A stretch of 64,000 nt of DNA from Megalopta genalis. Lineage: Eukaryota > Arthropoda > Insecta > Hymenoptera > Halictidae. The translations under genes and the position numbers were made by a program. Below the pieces are notes generated by a model. It did not search any database. It saw only the letters and a program-made list of their open reading frames with translations, and was not told the origin of the DNA. Each line of letters begins with the position of its first letter. The stretch's first letter is position 1. The DNA lies in contig NC_135022.1 in the NCBI RefSeq assembly GCF_051020955.1, forward strand, positions 6,258,463-6,322,462. The letters are read 5' to 3'. Of this stretch, positions 11,407-22,904 are shown one piece after another.

Positions 11407-12335
11407 CTTTACTCTTGTGATTTTTCAGTTTTTTCAATTTTCTGAAAAAACCTATCATTAGATTTTCTTCAAGACACAATATTCTTGCTTAGATAACGTT
11501 TTTACATAGGGATTAAGCATTTAGAACGAAATCTAATGTCAGAAAATGACACTTTACTCTTGTGATTTTACGGTTTTTCCAATTTTCTGAAAAAACCTAT
11601 CATCAGATTTTTCAAATACGAGAATCTTGCTTAACTAACGATTTTACATTAGAATTAGGTATTGAGTACGAAATATAATGTCAGAAAATGGCGCTTTACT
11701 CCAGTGATTTTTCGGTTTTTTCAACTTTCTGTAAAAACCAATCATTAGATTTTCTTCAAAGTACGATATTCTTGCTTAGATATCGTTTTTACATAGGGAT
11801 TAGGCATTTAGAACGAAATCTAATGACAGAAAATGGCACTTTACTCTTGTGATTTTTCGGTTTTTTTCAATTTTCTGAAAGAATCTATCGTTAGATTTTC
11901 TTCAAAGTACGATATTCCTGCTTAAATAACGTTTTTACATAGGGATTGGGCATTTAGAACGAAATCTAATGTCAGAAAATGGCACTTTACTCTTGTGATT
12001 TTTCTGTTTATTTCAATTTTCTGAAAAATCCTAACATTAGATTTTCTTCAAAGTACGATATTCTTGCTTAAATAACGTTTCTACATAGGGATTAAGCATT
12101 TAGAACGAATTCTAACGTCAGAAAATTGCGCTTTACTCTAGTGATTTTTCGGTTTTTTCTAATTTCTGAAAGAATCAATCATTAGATTTTCTTCAAAGTC
12201 CGATATTCTTGCTTAGATAACGTTTTTACATAGGGATTAAGCATGTAGAACGAAATGTAATGTCAGAAAATGGCACTTTGCTCTTGTGATTTTTCGGTTT
12301 TTCCAATTTTCTGAAAAAACCTATCATTAGATTTT
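11407..12335 (+). repeat. 10-monomer-period duplicate, right copy
   Basis: Partner of 9,957-10,885. It is also part of the larger copy that matches bases 1-1,566. The interval 11,900-13,527 is copied again at 15,073-16,700 (offset 3,173, 22 monomers), so this zone has been reused at least three times. Confidence 0.75.
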
Positions 12336-13766
12336 TTAAATACGAGAATCTTGCTTAACTAACGCCTTTACATTAGAATTAGGTATTGAGTACGAAATGT
12401 AATGTCAGAAAATGGCACTTTACTCTTGTGAATTTTCGGTGTTTTCAATTATCTGAAAAAACCTATCATCAGATTTTTTAAATACGAGAATCTTGCTCAA
12501 CTAACGCCTTTACATTAGAATTAGGTATTGAGTACGAAATGTAATGTCAGAAAATGGCACTTTACTCTTGTGATTTTTCTGTTTATTTCAATTTTCTGAA
12601 AAATCCTAACATTAGATTTTCTTCAAAGTACGATATTCTTGCTTAAATAACGTTTCTACATAGGGATTAAGCATTTAGAACGAATTCTAACGTCAGAAAA
12701 TTGCGCTTTACTCTAGTGATTTTTCGGTTTTTTCTAATTTCTGAAAGAATCAATCATTAGATTTTCTTCAAAGTCCGATATTCTTGCTTAGATAACGTTT
12801 TTACATAGGGATTAAGCATGTAGAACGAAATGTAATGTCAGAAAATGGCACATTACACTTGTGATTTTTCGGTTTTTTTCAATTTTCTGAAAAATCCTAT
12901 CATTAGATTTTCTTCAAAATACGATATTCGTGCTTAGATAACGTTTTTACATAGGGATTAAGCATGTAGAACGAAATGTAACGTCAGAAAATGGCACTTT
13001 GCTCTTGTGATTTTTCGGTTTTTCCAATTTTCTGAAAAAACCTATCATTAGATTTTCTTCGAGACACAATATTCTTACTTAGATAACGTTTCTACATAGG
13101 GATTAAGCATTTAGAACGAAATCTAATGTCAGAAAATGACACTTTACTCTTGTGATTTTACGGTTTTTCCAATTTTCTGAAAAAACCTATCATCAGATTT
13201 TTAAATACGAGAATCTTGCTTAACTAACGATTTTACATTAGAATTAGGTATTGAGTACGAAATATAATGTCAGAAAATGGCGCTTTACTCTAGTGATTTT
13301 TCGGTTTTTTCAACTTTCTGTAAAAACCAATCATTAGATTTTCTTCAAAGTACGATATTCTTGCTTAAATATCGTTTTTACATAGGGGTTAGGCATTTAG
13401 AACGAAATCTAATGACAGAAAATGGCACTTTACTCTTGTGATTTTTCGGTTTTTTCAATTTTCTGAAAAAACCTATCATTAGATTTTCTTCAAAGTACGA
13501 TATTCCTGCTTAAATAACGTTTTTACACTGGGATTGTGCATTTAGAACGAAATCTAATGTCAGAAAATGGCAGTTTACACTTGTGATTTTTCGGTTTTTT
13601 CAATTTTCTGAAAGAATCTATCATTTGATTTTCTTCAAAGTCCGATATTCTTGCTTAAATGACGTTTTTACATAGGGATTAGGCATTTAGAACGAAATCT
13701 AACGACAGAAAATGGCACTTTACTCTTGTGATTCTTCGGTTTTTTCAATTTTCTGAAAGAATCTAT

Positions 13767-13908
13767 CATTAGATTTTTTAAATACGACAATCTTGCTTAT
13801 ATAACAATTTTACATTAGAATTAAGTTTTTAGAACGAAATGTAATGTCAGAAAATGTCACTTTACTCTTGTGAATTCTCGGTTTTTTCAATTTTCTGAAA
13901 AAACCTAT
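13767..13908 (+). repeat. Rare N-type monomer, second copy
   Basis: Same unusual 142-bp unit as at 4,076-4,217 and the same right neighbour. The homology continues to about 14,707 (equivalent to 5,016), where the text changes from GACAGAAAATGGCACTTTACTCTAGTG to a different class. It therefore lies at the left end of a ~0.94-kb dispersed duplicate. Confidence 0.8.
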
Positions 13909-16900
13909 CATTAGATTTTCTTCAAAGTACGATATTCCTGCTTAAATAACGTTTTTACATAGGGATTGAGCAGTTAGGACGAAATCTAATGTCAGAAAAT
14001 GGCACTTTACTCTTGTGAATTTTCGGTGTTTTCAATTATCTGAAAAAACCTATCATCAGATTTTTTAAATACGAGAATCTTGCTTAACTAACGCTTTTAC
14101 ATTAGAATTAGGTATTGAGTACGAAATGTAATGTCAGAAAATGGCACTTTACTCTTGTGATTTTTCTGTTTTTTTCAATTTTCTGAAAAATCCTATCATT
14201 AGATTTTCTTCAAAATACGATATTCGTGCTTAAATAACGTTTTTACATAGGGATTAAGCATGTAGAACGAAATGTAACGTCAGAAAATGGCACTTTGCTC
14301 TTGTGAGTTTTCGGTTTTTCCAATTTTCTGAAAAAACCTATCATTAGATTTTCTTCAAGACACAATATTCTTGCTTAGATAACGTTTTTACATAGGGATT
14401 AAGCATTTAGAACGAAATCTAATGTCAGAAAATGACACTTTACTCTTGTGATTTTACGGTTTTTCCAATTTTCTGAAAAAACCTATCATCAGATTTTTTA
14501 AATACGAGAATCTTGCTTAACTAACGATTTTACATTAGAATTATGTATTGAGTACGAAATATAATGTCAGAAAATGGCGCTTTACCCTAGTGATTTTTCG
14601 GTTTTTTCAACTTTCTGTAAAAACCAATCATTAGATTTTCTTCAAAGTACGATATTCTTGCTTAGATATCGTTTTTACATAGGGATTAGGCATTTAGAAC
14701 GAAATCTAATGACAGAAAATGGCACTTTACTCTAGTGATTTTTCGGTTTTTTCAATTTTCTGAAAAAACCTATCATTAGATTTTCTTCAAAGTACGATAT
14801 TCCAGCTTAAATAACGATTTTACATAGGGATTGGGCATTTAGAACGAAATCTAATGTCAGAAAATGGCACTTTACTCTTGTGAATTTTCGGTGTTTTCAA
14901 TTATCTGAAAAAACCTATCATCAGATTTTTTAAATACGAGAATCTTGCTTAACTAACGCCTTTACATTAGAATTAGGTATTGAGTACGAAATGTAATGTC
15001 AGAAAATGGCACTTTACTCTTGTGATTTTTCTGTTTATTTTAATTTTCTGAAAAATCCTAACATTAGATTTTCTTCAAAGTACGATATTCCTGCTTAAAT
15101 AACGTTTTTACATAGGGATTGGGCATTTAGAACGAAATCTAATGTCAGAAAATGGCACTTTACTCTTGTGATTTTTCTGTTTATTTCAATTTTCTGAAAA
15201 ATCCTAACATTAGATTTTCTTCAAAGTACGATATTCTTGCTTAAATAACGTTTCTACATAGGGATTAAGCATTTAGAACGAATTCTAACGTCAGAAAATT
15301 GCGCTTTACTCTAGTGATTTTTCGGTTTTTTCTAATTTCTGAAAGAATCAATCATTAGATTTTCTTCAAAGTCCGATATTCTTGCTTAGATAACGTTTTT
15401 ACATAGGGATTAAGCATGTAGAACGAAATGTAATGTCAGAAAATGGCACTTTGCTCTTGTGATTTTTCGGTTTTTCCAATTTTCTGAAAAAACCTATCAT
15501 TAGATTTTTTAAATACGAGAATCTTGCTTAACTAACGCCTTTACATTAGAATTAGGTATTGAGTACGAAATGTAATGTCAGAAAATGGCACTTTACTCTT
15601 GTGAATTTTCGGTGTTTTCAATTATCTGAAAAAACCTATCATCAGATTTTTTAAATACGAGAATCTTGCTTAACTAACGCCTTTACATTAGAATTAGGTA
15701 TTGAGTACGAAATGTAATGTCAGAAAATGGCACTTTACTCTTGTGACTTTTCTGTTTCTTTCAATTTTCTGAAAAATCCTAACATTAGATTTTCTTCAAA
15801 GTACGATATTCTTGCTTAAATAACGTTTCTACATAGGGATTAAGCATTTAGAACGAATTCTAACGTCAGAAAATTGCGCTTTACTGTAGTGATTTTTCGG
15901 TTTTTTCTAATTTCTGAAAGAATCAATCATTAGATTTTCTTCAAAGTCCGATATTCTTGCTTAGATAACGTTTTTACATAGGGATTAAGCATGTAGAACG
16001 AAATGTAATGTCAGAAAATGGCACATTACACTTGTGATTTTTCGGTTTTTTTCAATTTTCTGAAAAATCCTATCATTAGATTTTCTTCAAAATACGATAT
16101 TCGTGCTTAGATAACGTTTTTACATAGGGATTAAGCATGTAGAACGAAATGTAACGTCAGAAAATGGCACTTTGCTCTTGTGATTTTTCGGTTTTTCCAA
16201 TTTTCTGAAAAAACCTATCATTAGATTTTCTTCGAGACACAATATTCTTACTTAGATAACGTTTCTACATAGGGATTAAGCATTTAGAACGAAATCTAAT
16301 GTCAGAAAATGACACTTTACTCTTGTGATTTTACGGTTTTTCCAATTTTCTGAAAAAACCTATCATCAGATTTTTAAAATACGAGAATCTTGCTTAACTA
16401 ACGATTTTACATTAGAATTAGGTATTGAGTACGAAATATAATGTCAGAAAATGGCGCTTTACTCTAGTGATTTTTCGGTTTTTTCAACTTTCTGTAAAAA
16501 CCAATCATTAGATTTTCTTCAAAGTACGATATTCTTGCTTAAATATCGTTTTTACATAGGGATTAGGCATTTAGAACGAAATCTAGTGACAGAAAATGGC
16601 ACTTTACTCTTGTGATTTTTCGGTTTTTTCAATTTTCTGAAAAAACCTATCATTAGATTTTCTTCAAGGTACGATATTCCTGCTTAGATAACGTTTTTAC
16701 ATAGGGATTGGGCATTCAGAACGACATCTAGTGACAGAAAATGGCACTTTACTCTTGTGATTTTTCGGTTTTTTCAATTTTCTGAAAAAACCTACCATTA
16801 GATTTTCTTCAAAGTACGATATTCCTGCTTAAATAACGTTTTTACATAGGGATTGGGCATTTAGAATGAAATCTAATGTCAGAAAATGGCACTTTACTCT

Positions 16901-19399
16901 TGTGAATTTTCGGTGTTTTCAATTATCTGAAAAAACCTATCATCAGATTTTTTAAATACGAGAATCTTGCTTAACTAACGCCTTTACATTAGAATTAGTT
17001 ATTGAGTACGAAATGTAATGTCAGAAAATGGAGCTTTACTCTAGTGATTTATCGGTTTTTTCAACTTTCTGTAAAAACCACGCATTAGATTTTCTTCAAA
17101 GTACGACATTCTTGCTTAGATATCGTTTTTACATAGGGATTAGGCATTTAGAACGAAATCTAATGTCAGAAAATGGCACTTTACTCTTGTGACTTTTCTG
17201 TTTCTTTCAATTTTCTGAAAAATCCTAACATTAGATTTTCTTCAAAGTACGATTTTCTTGCTTAAATAACGTTTCTACATAGGGATTAAGCGTTTAGAAC
17301 GAATTCTAACGTCAGAAAATTGCGCTTTACTCTAGTGATTTTTCGGTTTTTTCTGATTTCTGAAAGAATCAATCATTAGATTTTCTTCAAAGTCCGATAT
17401 TCTAGCTTAGATAACGTTTTTACATTAGAATTAGGTATTGAGTACGAAATGTAATGTCAGAAAATGGCGCTTTATTCTAGTGATTTATCGGTTTTTTCAA
17501 CTTTCTGTAAAAACCACGCATTAGATTTTCTTGAAAGTACGATATTCTTGCTTATATATCGTTTTTACATAGGGATTAGGAATTTAGAACGAAATGTAAT
17601 GTCAGAAAATGGCACATTACTCTTGTGATTTTTCGGTTTTTTTCAATTTTCTGAAAAATCCTATCATTAGATTTTCTTCAAAATACGATATTCGTGCTTA
17701 GATAACGTTTTTACATAGGGATTAAGCATGTAGAACGAAATGTAACGTCAGAAAATGGCACTTTGCTCTTCTGATTTTTCGGTTTTTCCAATTTTCTGAA
17801 AAAACCTATCATTAGATTTTTTAAATACGAGAATCTTGCTTAACTAACGCCTTTACATTAGAATTAGGTATTGAGTACGAAATGTAATGTCAGAAAATGG
17901 CACTTTACTCTTGTGAATTTTCGGTGTTTTCAATTATCTGAAAAAACCTATCATCAGATTTTTTAAATACGAGAATCTTGCTTAACTAACGCCTTTACAT
18001 TAGAATTAGGTATTGAGTACGAAATGTAATGTCAGAAAATGGCACTTTACTCTTGTGATTTTTCTGTTTATTTCAATTTTCTGAAAAATCCTAACATTAG
18101 ATTTTCTTCAAAGTACGATATTCTTGCTTAAATAACGTTTCTACATAGGGATTAAGCATTTAGAACGAATTCTAACGTCAGAAAATTGCGCTTTACTCTA
18201 GTGATTTTTCGGTTTTTTCTAATTTCTGAAAGAATCAATCCTTAGATTTTCTTCAAAGTCCGATATTCTTGCTTAGATAACGTTTTTACATAGGGATTAA
18301 GCATGTAGAACGAAATGTAATGTCAGAAAATGGCACATTACTCTTGTGATTTTTCGGTTTTTTTCAATTTTCTGAAAAATCCTATCATTAGATTTTCTTC
18401 AAAATACGATATTCGTGCTTAGATAAGGTTTTTACATAGGGATTAAGCATGTAGAACGAAATGTAACGTCAGAAAATGGCACTTTGCTCTTGTGATTTTT
18501 CGGTTTTTCCAATTTTCTGAAAAAACCTATCATTAGATTTTCTTCGAGACACAATATTCTTACTTAGATAACGTTTTTACATAGGGATTAAGCATTTAGA
18601 ACGAAATCTAATGTCAGAAAATGACACTTTACTCTTGTGATTTTTCAGTTTTTTCAATTTTCTGAAAAAACCTATCATTAGATTTTCTTCAAGACACAAT
18701 ATTCTTGCTTAGATAACGTTTTTACATAGGGATTAAGCATTTAGAACGAAATCTAATGTCAGAAAATGACACTTTACTCTTGTGATTTTACGGTTTTTCC
18801 AATTTTCTGAAAAAACCTATCATCAGATTTTTCAAATACGAGAATCTTGCTTAACTAACGATTTTACATTAGAATTAGGTATTGAGTACGAAATATAATG
18901 TCAGAAAATGGCGCTTTACTCCAGTGATTTTTCGGTTTTTTCAACTTTCTGTAAAAACCAATCATTAGATTTTCTTCAAAGTACGATATTCTTGCTTAGA
19001 TATCGTTTTTACATAGGGATTAGGCATTTACAACGAAATCTAATGACAGAAAATGGCACTTTACTCTTGTGATTTTTCGGTTTTTTTCAATTTTCTGAAA
19101 GAATCTATCGTTAGATTTTCTTCAAAGTACGATATTCCTGCTTAAATAACGTTTCTACATAGGGATTGGGCATTTAGAACGAAATCTAATGTCAGAAAAT
19201 GGCACTTTACTCTTGTGATTTTTCTGTTTATTTCAATTTTCTGAAAAATCCTAACATTAGATTTTCTTCAAAGTCCGATATTCTTGCTTAAATGACGTTT
19301 TTACATAGGGATTATGCATTTAGAACGAAATCTAATGTCAGAAAATGGCACTTCACTCCTGTGATTTTTCGGTTTTTTCAATTTTCTGAAAAAACCTGT

Positions 19400-19540
19400 C
19401 ATCAGATTTTTAAATACGAGAATCTTGCTTAACTACCGATTTTACCTTAGCATTAAGTATTTAGAACGAAATGTAATGTCAGAAGATGGCGCTTTACTCT
19501 AGTGATTTTTCGGTTTTCTCAAATTTCTGAAAAATCCTAA
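19400..19540 (+). repeat. X-type 141-bp monomer, first of 25 copies
   Basis: It is diagnosed by ACCTGTCATCAG at the left junction, ACTACCGATTTTACCTTAG in the body, GTCAGAAGATGGCGC, and TTTTCTCAAATTTCTG or TTTTCTCAAGTTTCTG near the end. Starts: 19,400; 20,267; 21,131; 21,997; 23,008; 25,897; 27,774; 30,661; 31,237; 34,126; 36,003; 39,177; 42,209; 44,663; 45,384; 48,708; 49,429; 52,605; 54,048; 55,345 (hybrid left end); 57,651; 59,525; 60,821; 61,539; 62,836. No copy is seen before 19,400. Dyad 1 is lost and dyad 3 is imperfect in this class. The copy at 62,836 has an altered core (TTTTAAATTAG in place of TTTTACCTTAG). Confidence 0.88.
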
Positions 19541-20984
19541 CATTAGATTTTCTTCAAAGTACGATATTCTTGCTTAAATAACGTTTCTACATAGGGATTA
19601 AGCATTTAGAACGAATTCTAACGTCAGAAAATTGCGCTTTACTCTAGTGATTTTTCGGTTTTTTCTAATTTCTGAAAGAATCAATCATTAGATTTTCTTC
19701 AAAGTACGATATTCTTGCTTAAATATCGTTTTTACATAGGGATTAGGCATTTAGAACGAAATGTAATGTCAGAAAATGGCACATTACTCTTGTGATTTTT
19801 CGGTTTTTTTCAATTTTCTGAAAAATCCTATCATTAGATTTTCTTCAAGATACGATATTCGTGCTTAAATAACGTTTTTACATAGGGATTAAGCATGTAG
19901 AACGAAATGTAACGTCAGAAAATGGCACTTTGCTCTTGTGATTTTTCGGTTTTTCCAATTTTCTGAAAAAACCTATCATTAGATTTTCTTCGAGACACAA
20001 TATTCTTGCTTAGATAACGTTTTTACATAGGGATTAAGCATTTAGAACGAAATCTAATGACAGAAAATGGCACTTTACTCTTGTGATTTTTCGGTTTTTT
20101 CAATTTTCTGAAAAAACCTATCATTAGATTTTCTTCAAAGTACGATATTCCTGCTTAAATAACGTTTTTACATAGGGATTGGGCATTTAGAACGAAATCT
20201 AATGTCAGAAAATGGCACTTTACTCCTGTGATTTTTCGGTTTTTTCAATTTTCTGAAAAAACCTGTCATCAGATTTTTAAATACGAGAATCTTGCTTAAC
20301 TACCGATTTTACCTTAGCATTAAGTATTTAGAACGAAATGTAATGTCAGAAGATGGCGCTTTACTCTAGTGATTTTTCGGTTTTCTCAAATTTCTGAAAA
20401 ATCCTAACATTAGATTTTCTTCAAAGGGCGATATTCTGGCTTAGATAACGATTTTACATAGGGGTTAAGCATTTAGAATGAAATCTAAAGTCAGAAAATG
20501 GCACTTTGCTCTTGTGATTTTTCGGTTTTTCCAATTTTCTGAAAAAACCTATCATTAGATTTTCTTGAAGACGCAATAATCTTGCTTAGATAACGTTTTT
20601 ACATAGGGATTAAGCATTTAGAACGAAATCAAATGTCAGAAAATGACACTTTACTCTTGTGATTTTACGGTTTTTCCAATTTTCTGAAAAAACCTATCAT
20701 CAGATTTTTTAAATACGAGAATCTTGCTTAACTAACGCTTTTACATTAGAATTAGGTATTGAGTACGAAATGTAATGTCAGAAAATGGCACTTTACTCTT
20801 GTGATTTTTCTGTTTTTTTCAATTTTCTGTAAAATCCTAACATTAGATTTTCTTCAAAGTACGATATTCTTGCTTAAATAACGTTTCTACATAGGGATTA
20901 GGCATTTAGAACGAAATCTAATGACAGAAAATGTCACTTTACTGTAGTGATTTTTCGGTTTTTTCAACTTTCTGTAAAAACCAC

Positions 20985-21850
20985 GCATTAGATTTTCTTC
21001 AAAGTACGATATTCTTGCTTAAATATCGTTTTTACATAGGGATTATGCATTTAGAACGAAATCTAATGTCAGAAAATGGCACTTTACTCTTGTGATTTTT
21101 CGGTTTTTTCATTTTTCTGAAAAAACCTGTCATCAGATTTTTAAATACGAGAATCTTGCTTAACTACCGATTTTACCTTAGCATTAAGTATTTAGAACGA
21201 AATGTAATGTCAGAAGATGGCGCTTTACTCTAGTGATTTTTCGGTTTTCTCAAGTTTCTGAAAAATCCTAACATTAGATTTTCTTCAAAGTACGATATTC
21301 TTGCTTAAATAACGTTTCTACATAGGGATTAAGCATTTAGAACGAATTCTAACGTCAGAAAATTGCGCTTTACTCTAGTGATTTTTCGGTTTTTTCAATT
21401 TTCTGAAAAAACCTATCATTAGATTTTCTTCAAAGTACGATATTCTTGCTTAAATATCGTTTTTACATAGGGGTTAGGCATTTAGAACGAAATCTAATGA
21501 CAGAAAATGGCACTTTACTCTTGTGATTTTTCGGTTTTTTCAATTTTCTGAAAAAACCTATCATTAGATTTTCTTCAAAGTACGATATTCCTGCTTAAAT
21601 AGCGTTTTTACATAGGGATTGTGCATTTAGAACGAAATCTAATGTCAGAAAATGGCAGTTTACACTTGTGATTTTTCGGTTTTTTCAATTTTCTGAAAGA
21701 ATCTATCATTAGATTTTCTTCAAAGTCCGATATTCTTGCTTAGATAACGTTTTTACATAGGAGTTAAGCATTTAGAATGAAATCTAAAGTCAGAAAATGG
21801 CGCTTTACTCTGGTGATTTTTCGGTTTTTTCAACTTTCTGTAAAAACCAA
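20985..21850 (+). repeat. 6-monomer higher-order unit, copy 1 (period 866 bp)
   Basis: This tandem pair has offset 866. Shared private markers are the X junction at 21,131/21,997, AAATAGCG (near 21,600/22,466), GGCAGTTTACAC, ACTCTGGTG and CAATCTTTAG. Copy 1 has TAGGAGTTAAGC where copy 2 has TAGGGGTTAAGC, and copy 2 has GCGGTTTAC for GCGCTTTAC. Otherwise I saw no difference. Confidence 0.8.
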
Positions 21851-22770
21851 TCTTTAGATTTTCTTCAAAGTACGATATTCTTGCTTAAATATCGTTTTTA
21901 CATAGGGATTATGCATTTAGAACGAAATCTAATGTCAGAAAATGGCACTTTACTCTTGTGATTTTTCGGTTTTTTCATTTTTCTGAAAAAACCTGTCATC
22001 AGATTTTTAAATACGAGAATCTTGCTTAACTACCGATTTTACCTTAGCATTAAGTATTTAGAACGAAATGTAATGTCAGAAGATGGCGCTTTACTCTAGT
22101 GATTTTTCGGTTTTCTCAAGTTTCTGAAAAATCCTAACATTAGATTTTCTTCAAAGTACGATATTCTTGCTTAAATAACGTTTCTACATAGGGATTAAGC
22201 ATTTAGAACGAATTCTAACGTCAGAAAATTGCGGTTTACTCTAGTGATTTTTCGGTTTTTTCAATTTTCTGAAAAAACCTATCATTAGATTTTCTTCAAA
22301 GTACGATATTCTTGCTTAAATATCGTTTTTACATAGGGGTTAGGCATTTAGAACGAAATCTAATGACAGAAAATGGCACTTTACTCTTGTGATTTTTCGG
22401 TTTTTTCAATTTTCTGAAAAAACCTATCATTAGATTTTCTTCAAAGTACGATATTCCTGCTTAAATAGCGTTTTTACATAGGGATTGTGCATTTAGAACG
22501 AAATCTAATGTCAGAAAATGGCAGTTTACACTTGTGATTTTTCGGTTTTTTCAATTTTCTGAAAGAATCTATCATTAGATTTTCTTCAAAGTCCGATATT
22601 CTTGCTTAGATAACGTTTTTACATAGGGGTTAAGCATTTAGAATGAAATCTAAAGTCAGAAAATGGCGCTTTACTCTGGTGATTTTTCGGTTTTTTCAAC
22701 TTTCTGTAAAAACCAATCTTTAGATTTTCTTCAAAGTACGATATTCTTGCTTAAATATCGTTTTTACATA
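21851..22770 (+). repeat. 6-monomer higher-order unit, copy 2
   Basis: Right-hand copy of the 866-bp unit. Similarity ends at 22,770, where ACATAGGGGTTAGGC replaces ACATAGGGATTATGC. A related ACTCTGGTG/CAATCTTTAG pair is found again near 46,205 and 50,250, inside the zone-IV repeats. Confidence 0.8.
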
Positions 22771-22904
22771 GGGGTTAGGCATTTAGAACGAAATCTAATG
22801 ACAGAAAATGGCACTTTACTCTTGTGATTTTTCGGTTTTTTCAATTTTCTGAAAAAACCTATCATTATATTTTCTTCAAAGTACGATATTCTTGCTTAAA
22901 TATC

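Larger units (their letters stand above)
19276..22904 (+). repeat. Changeover zone; X monomers every ~6 units
   Basis: At about 19,276 the text leaves the zone-I pattern (as at 1,340 and 10,600) and enters AAGTCCG...AAATGACG...ATTATGC...ACTCCTGTG followed by the first X monomer. X starts are then spaced 867, 864, 866 and 1,011 bp. The last CGTGC and CGAGACAC monomers of zone I also lie here (19,860 and 19,990), so the zone mixes both populations. Confidence 0.75.
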
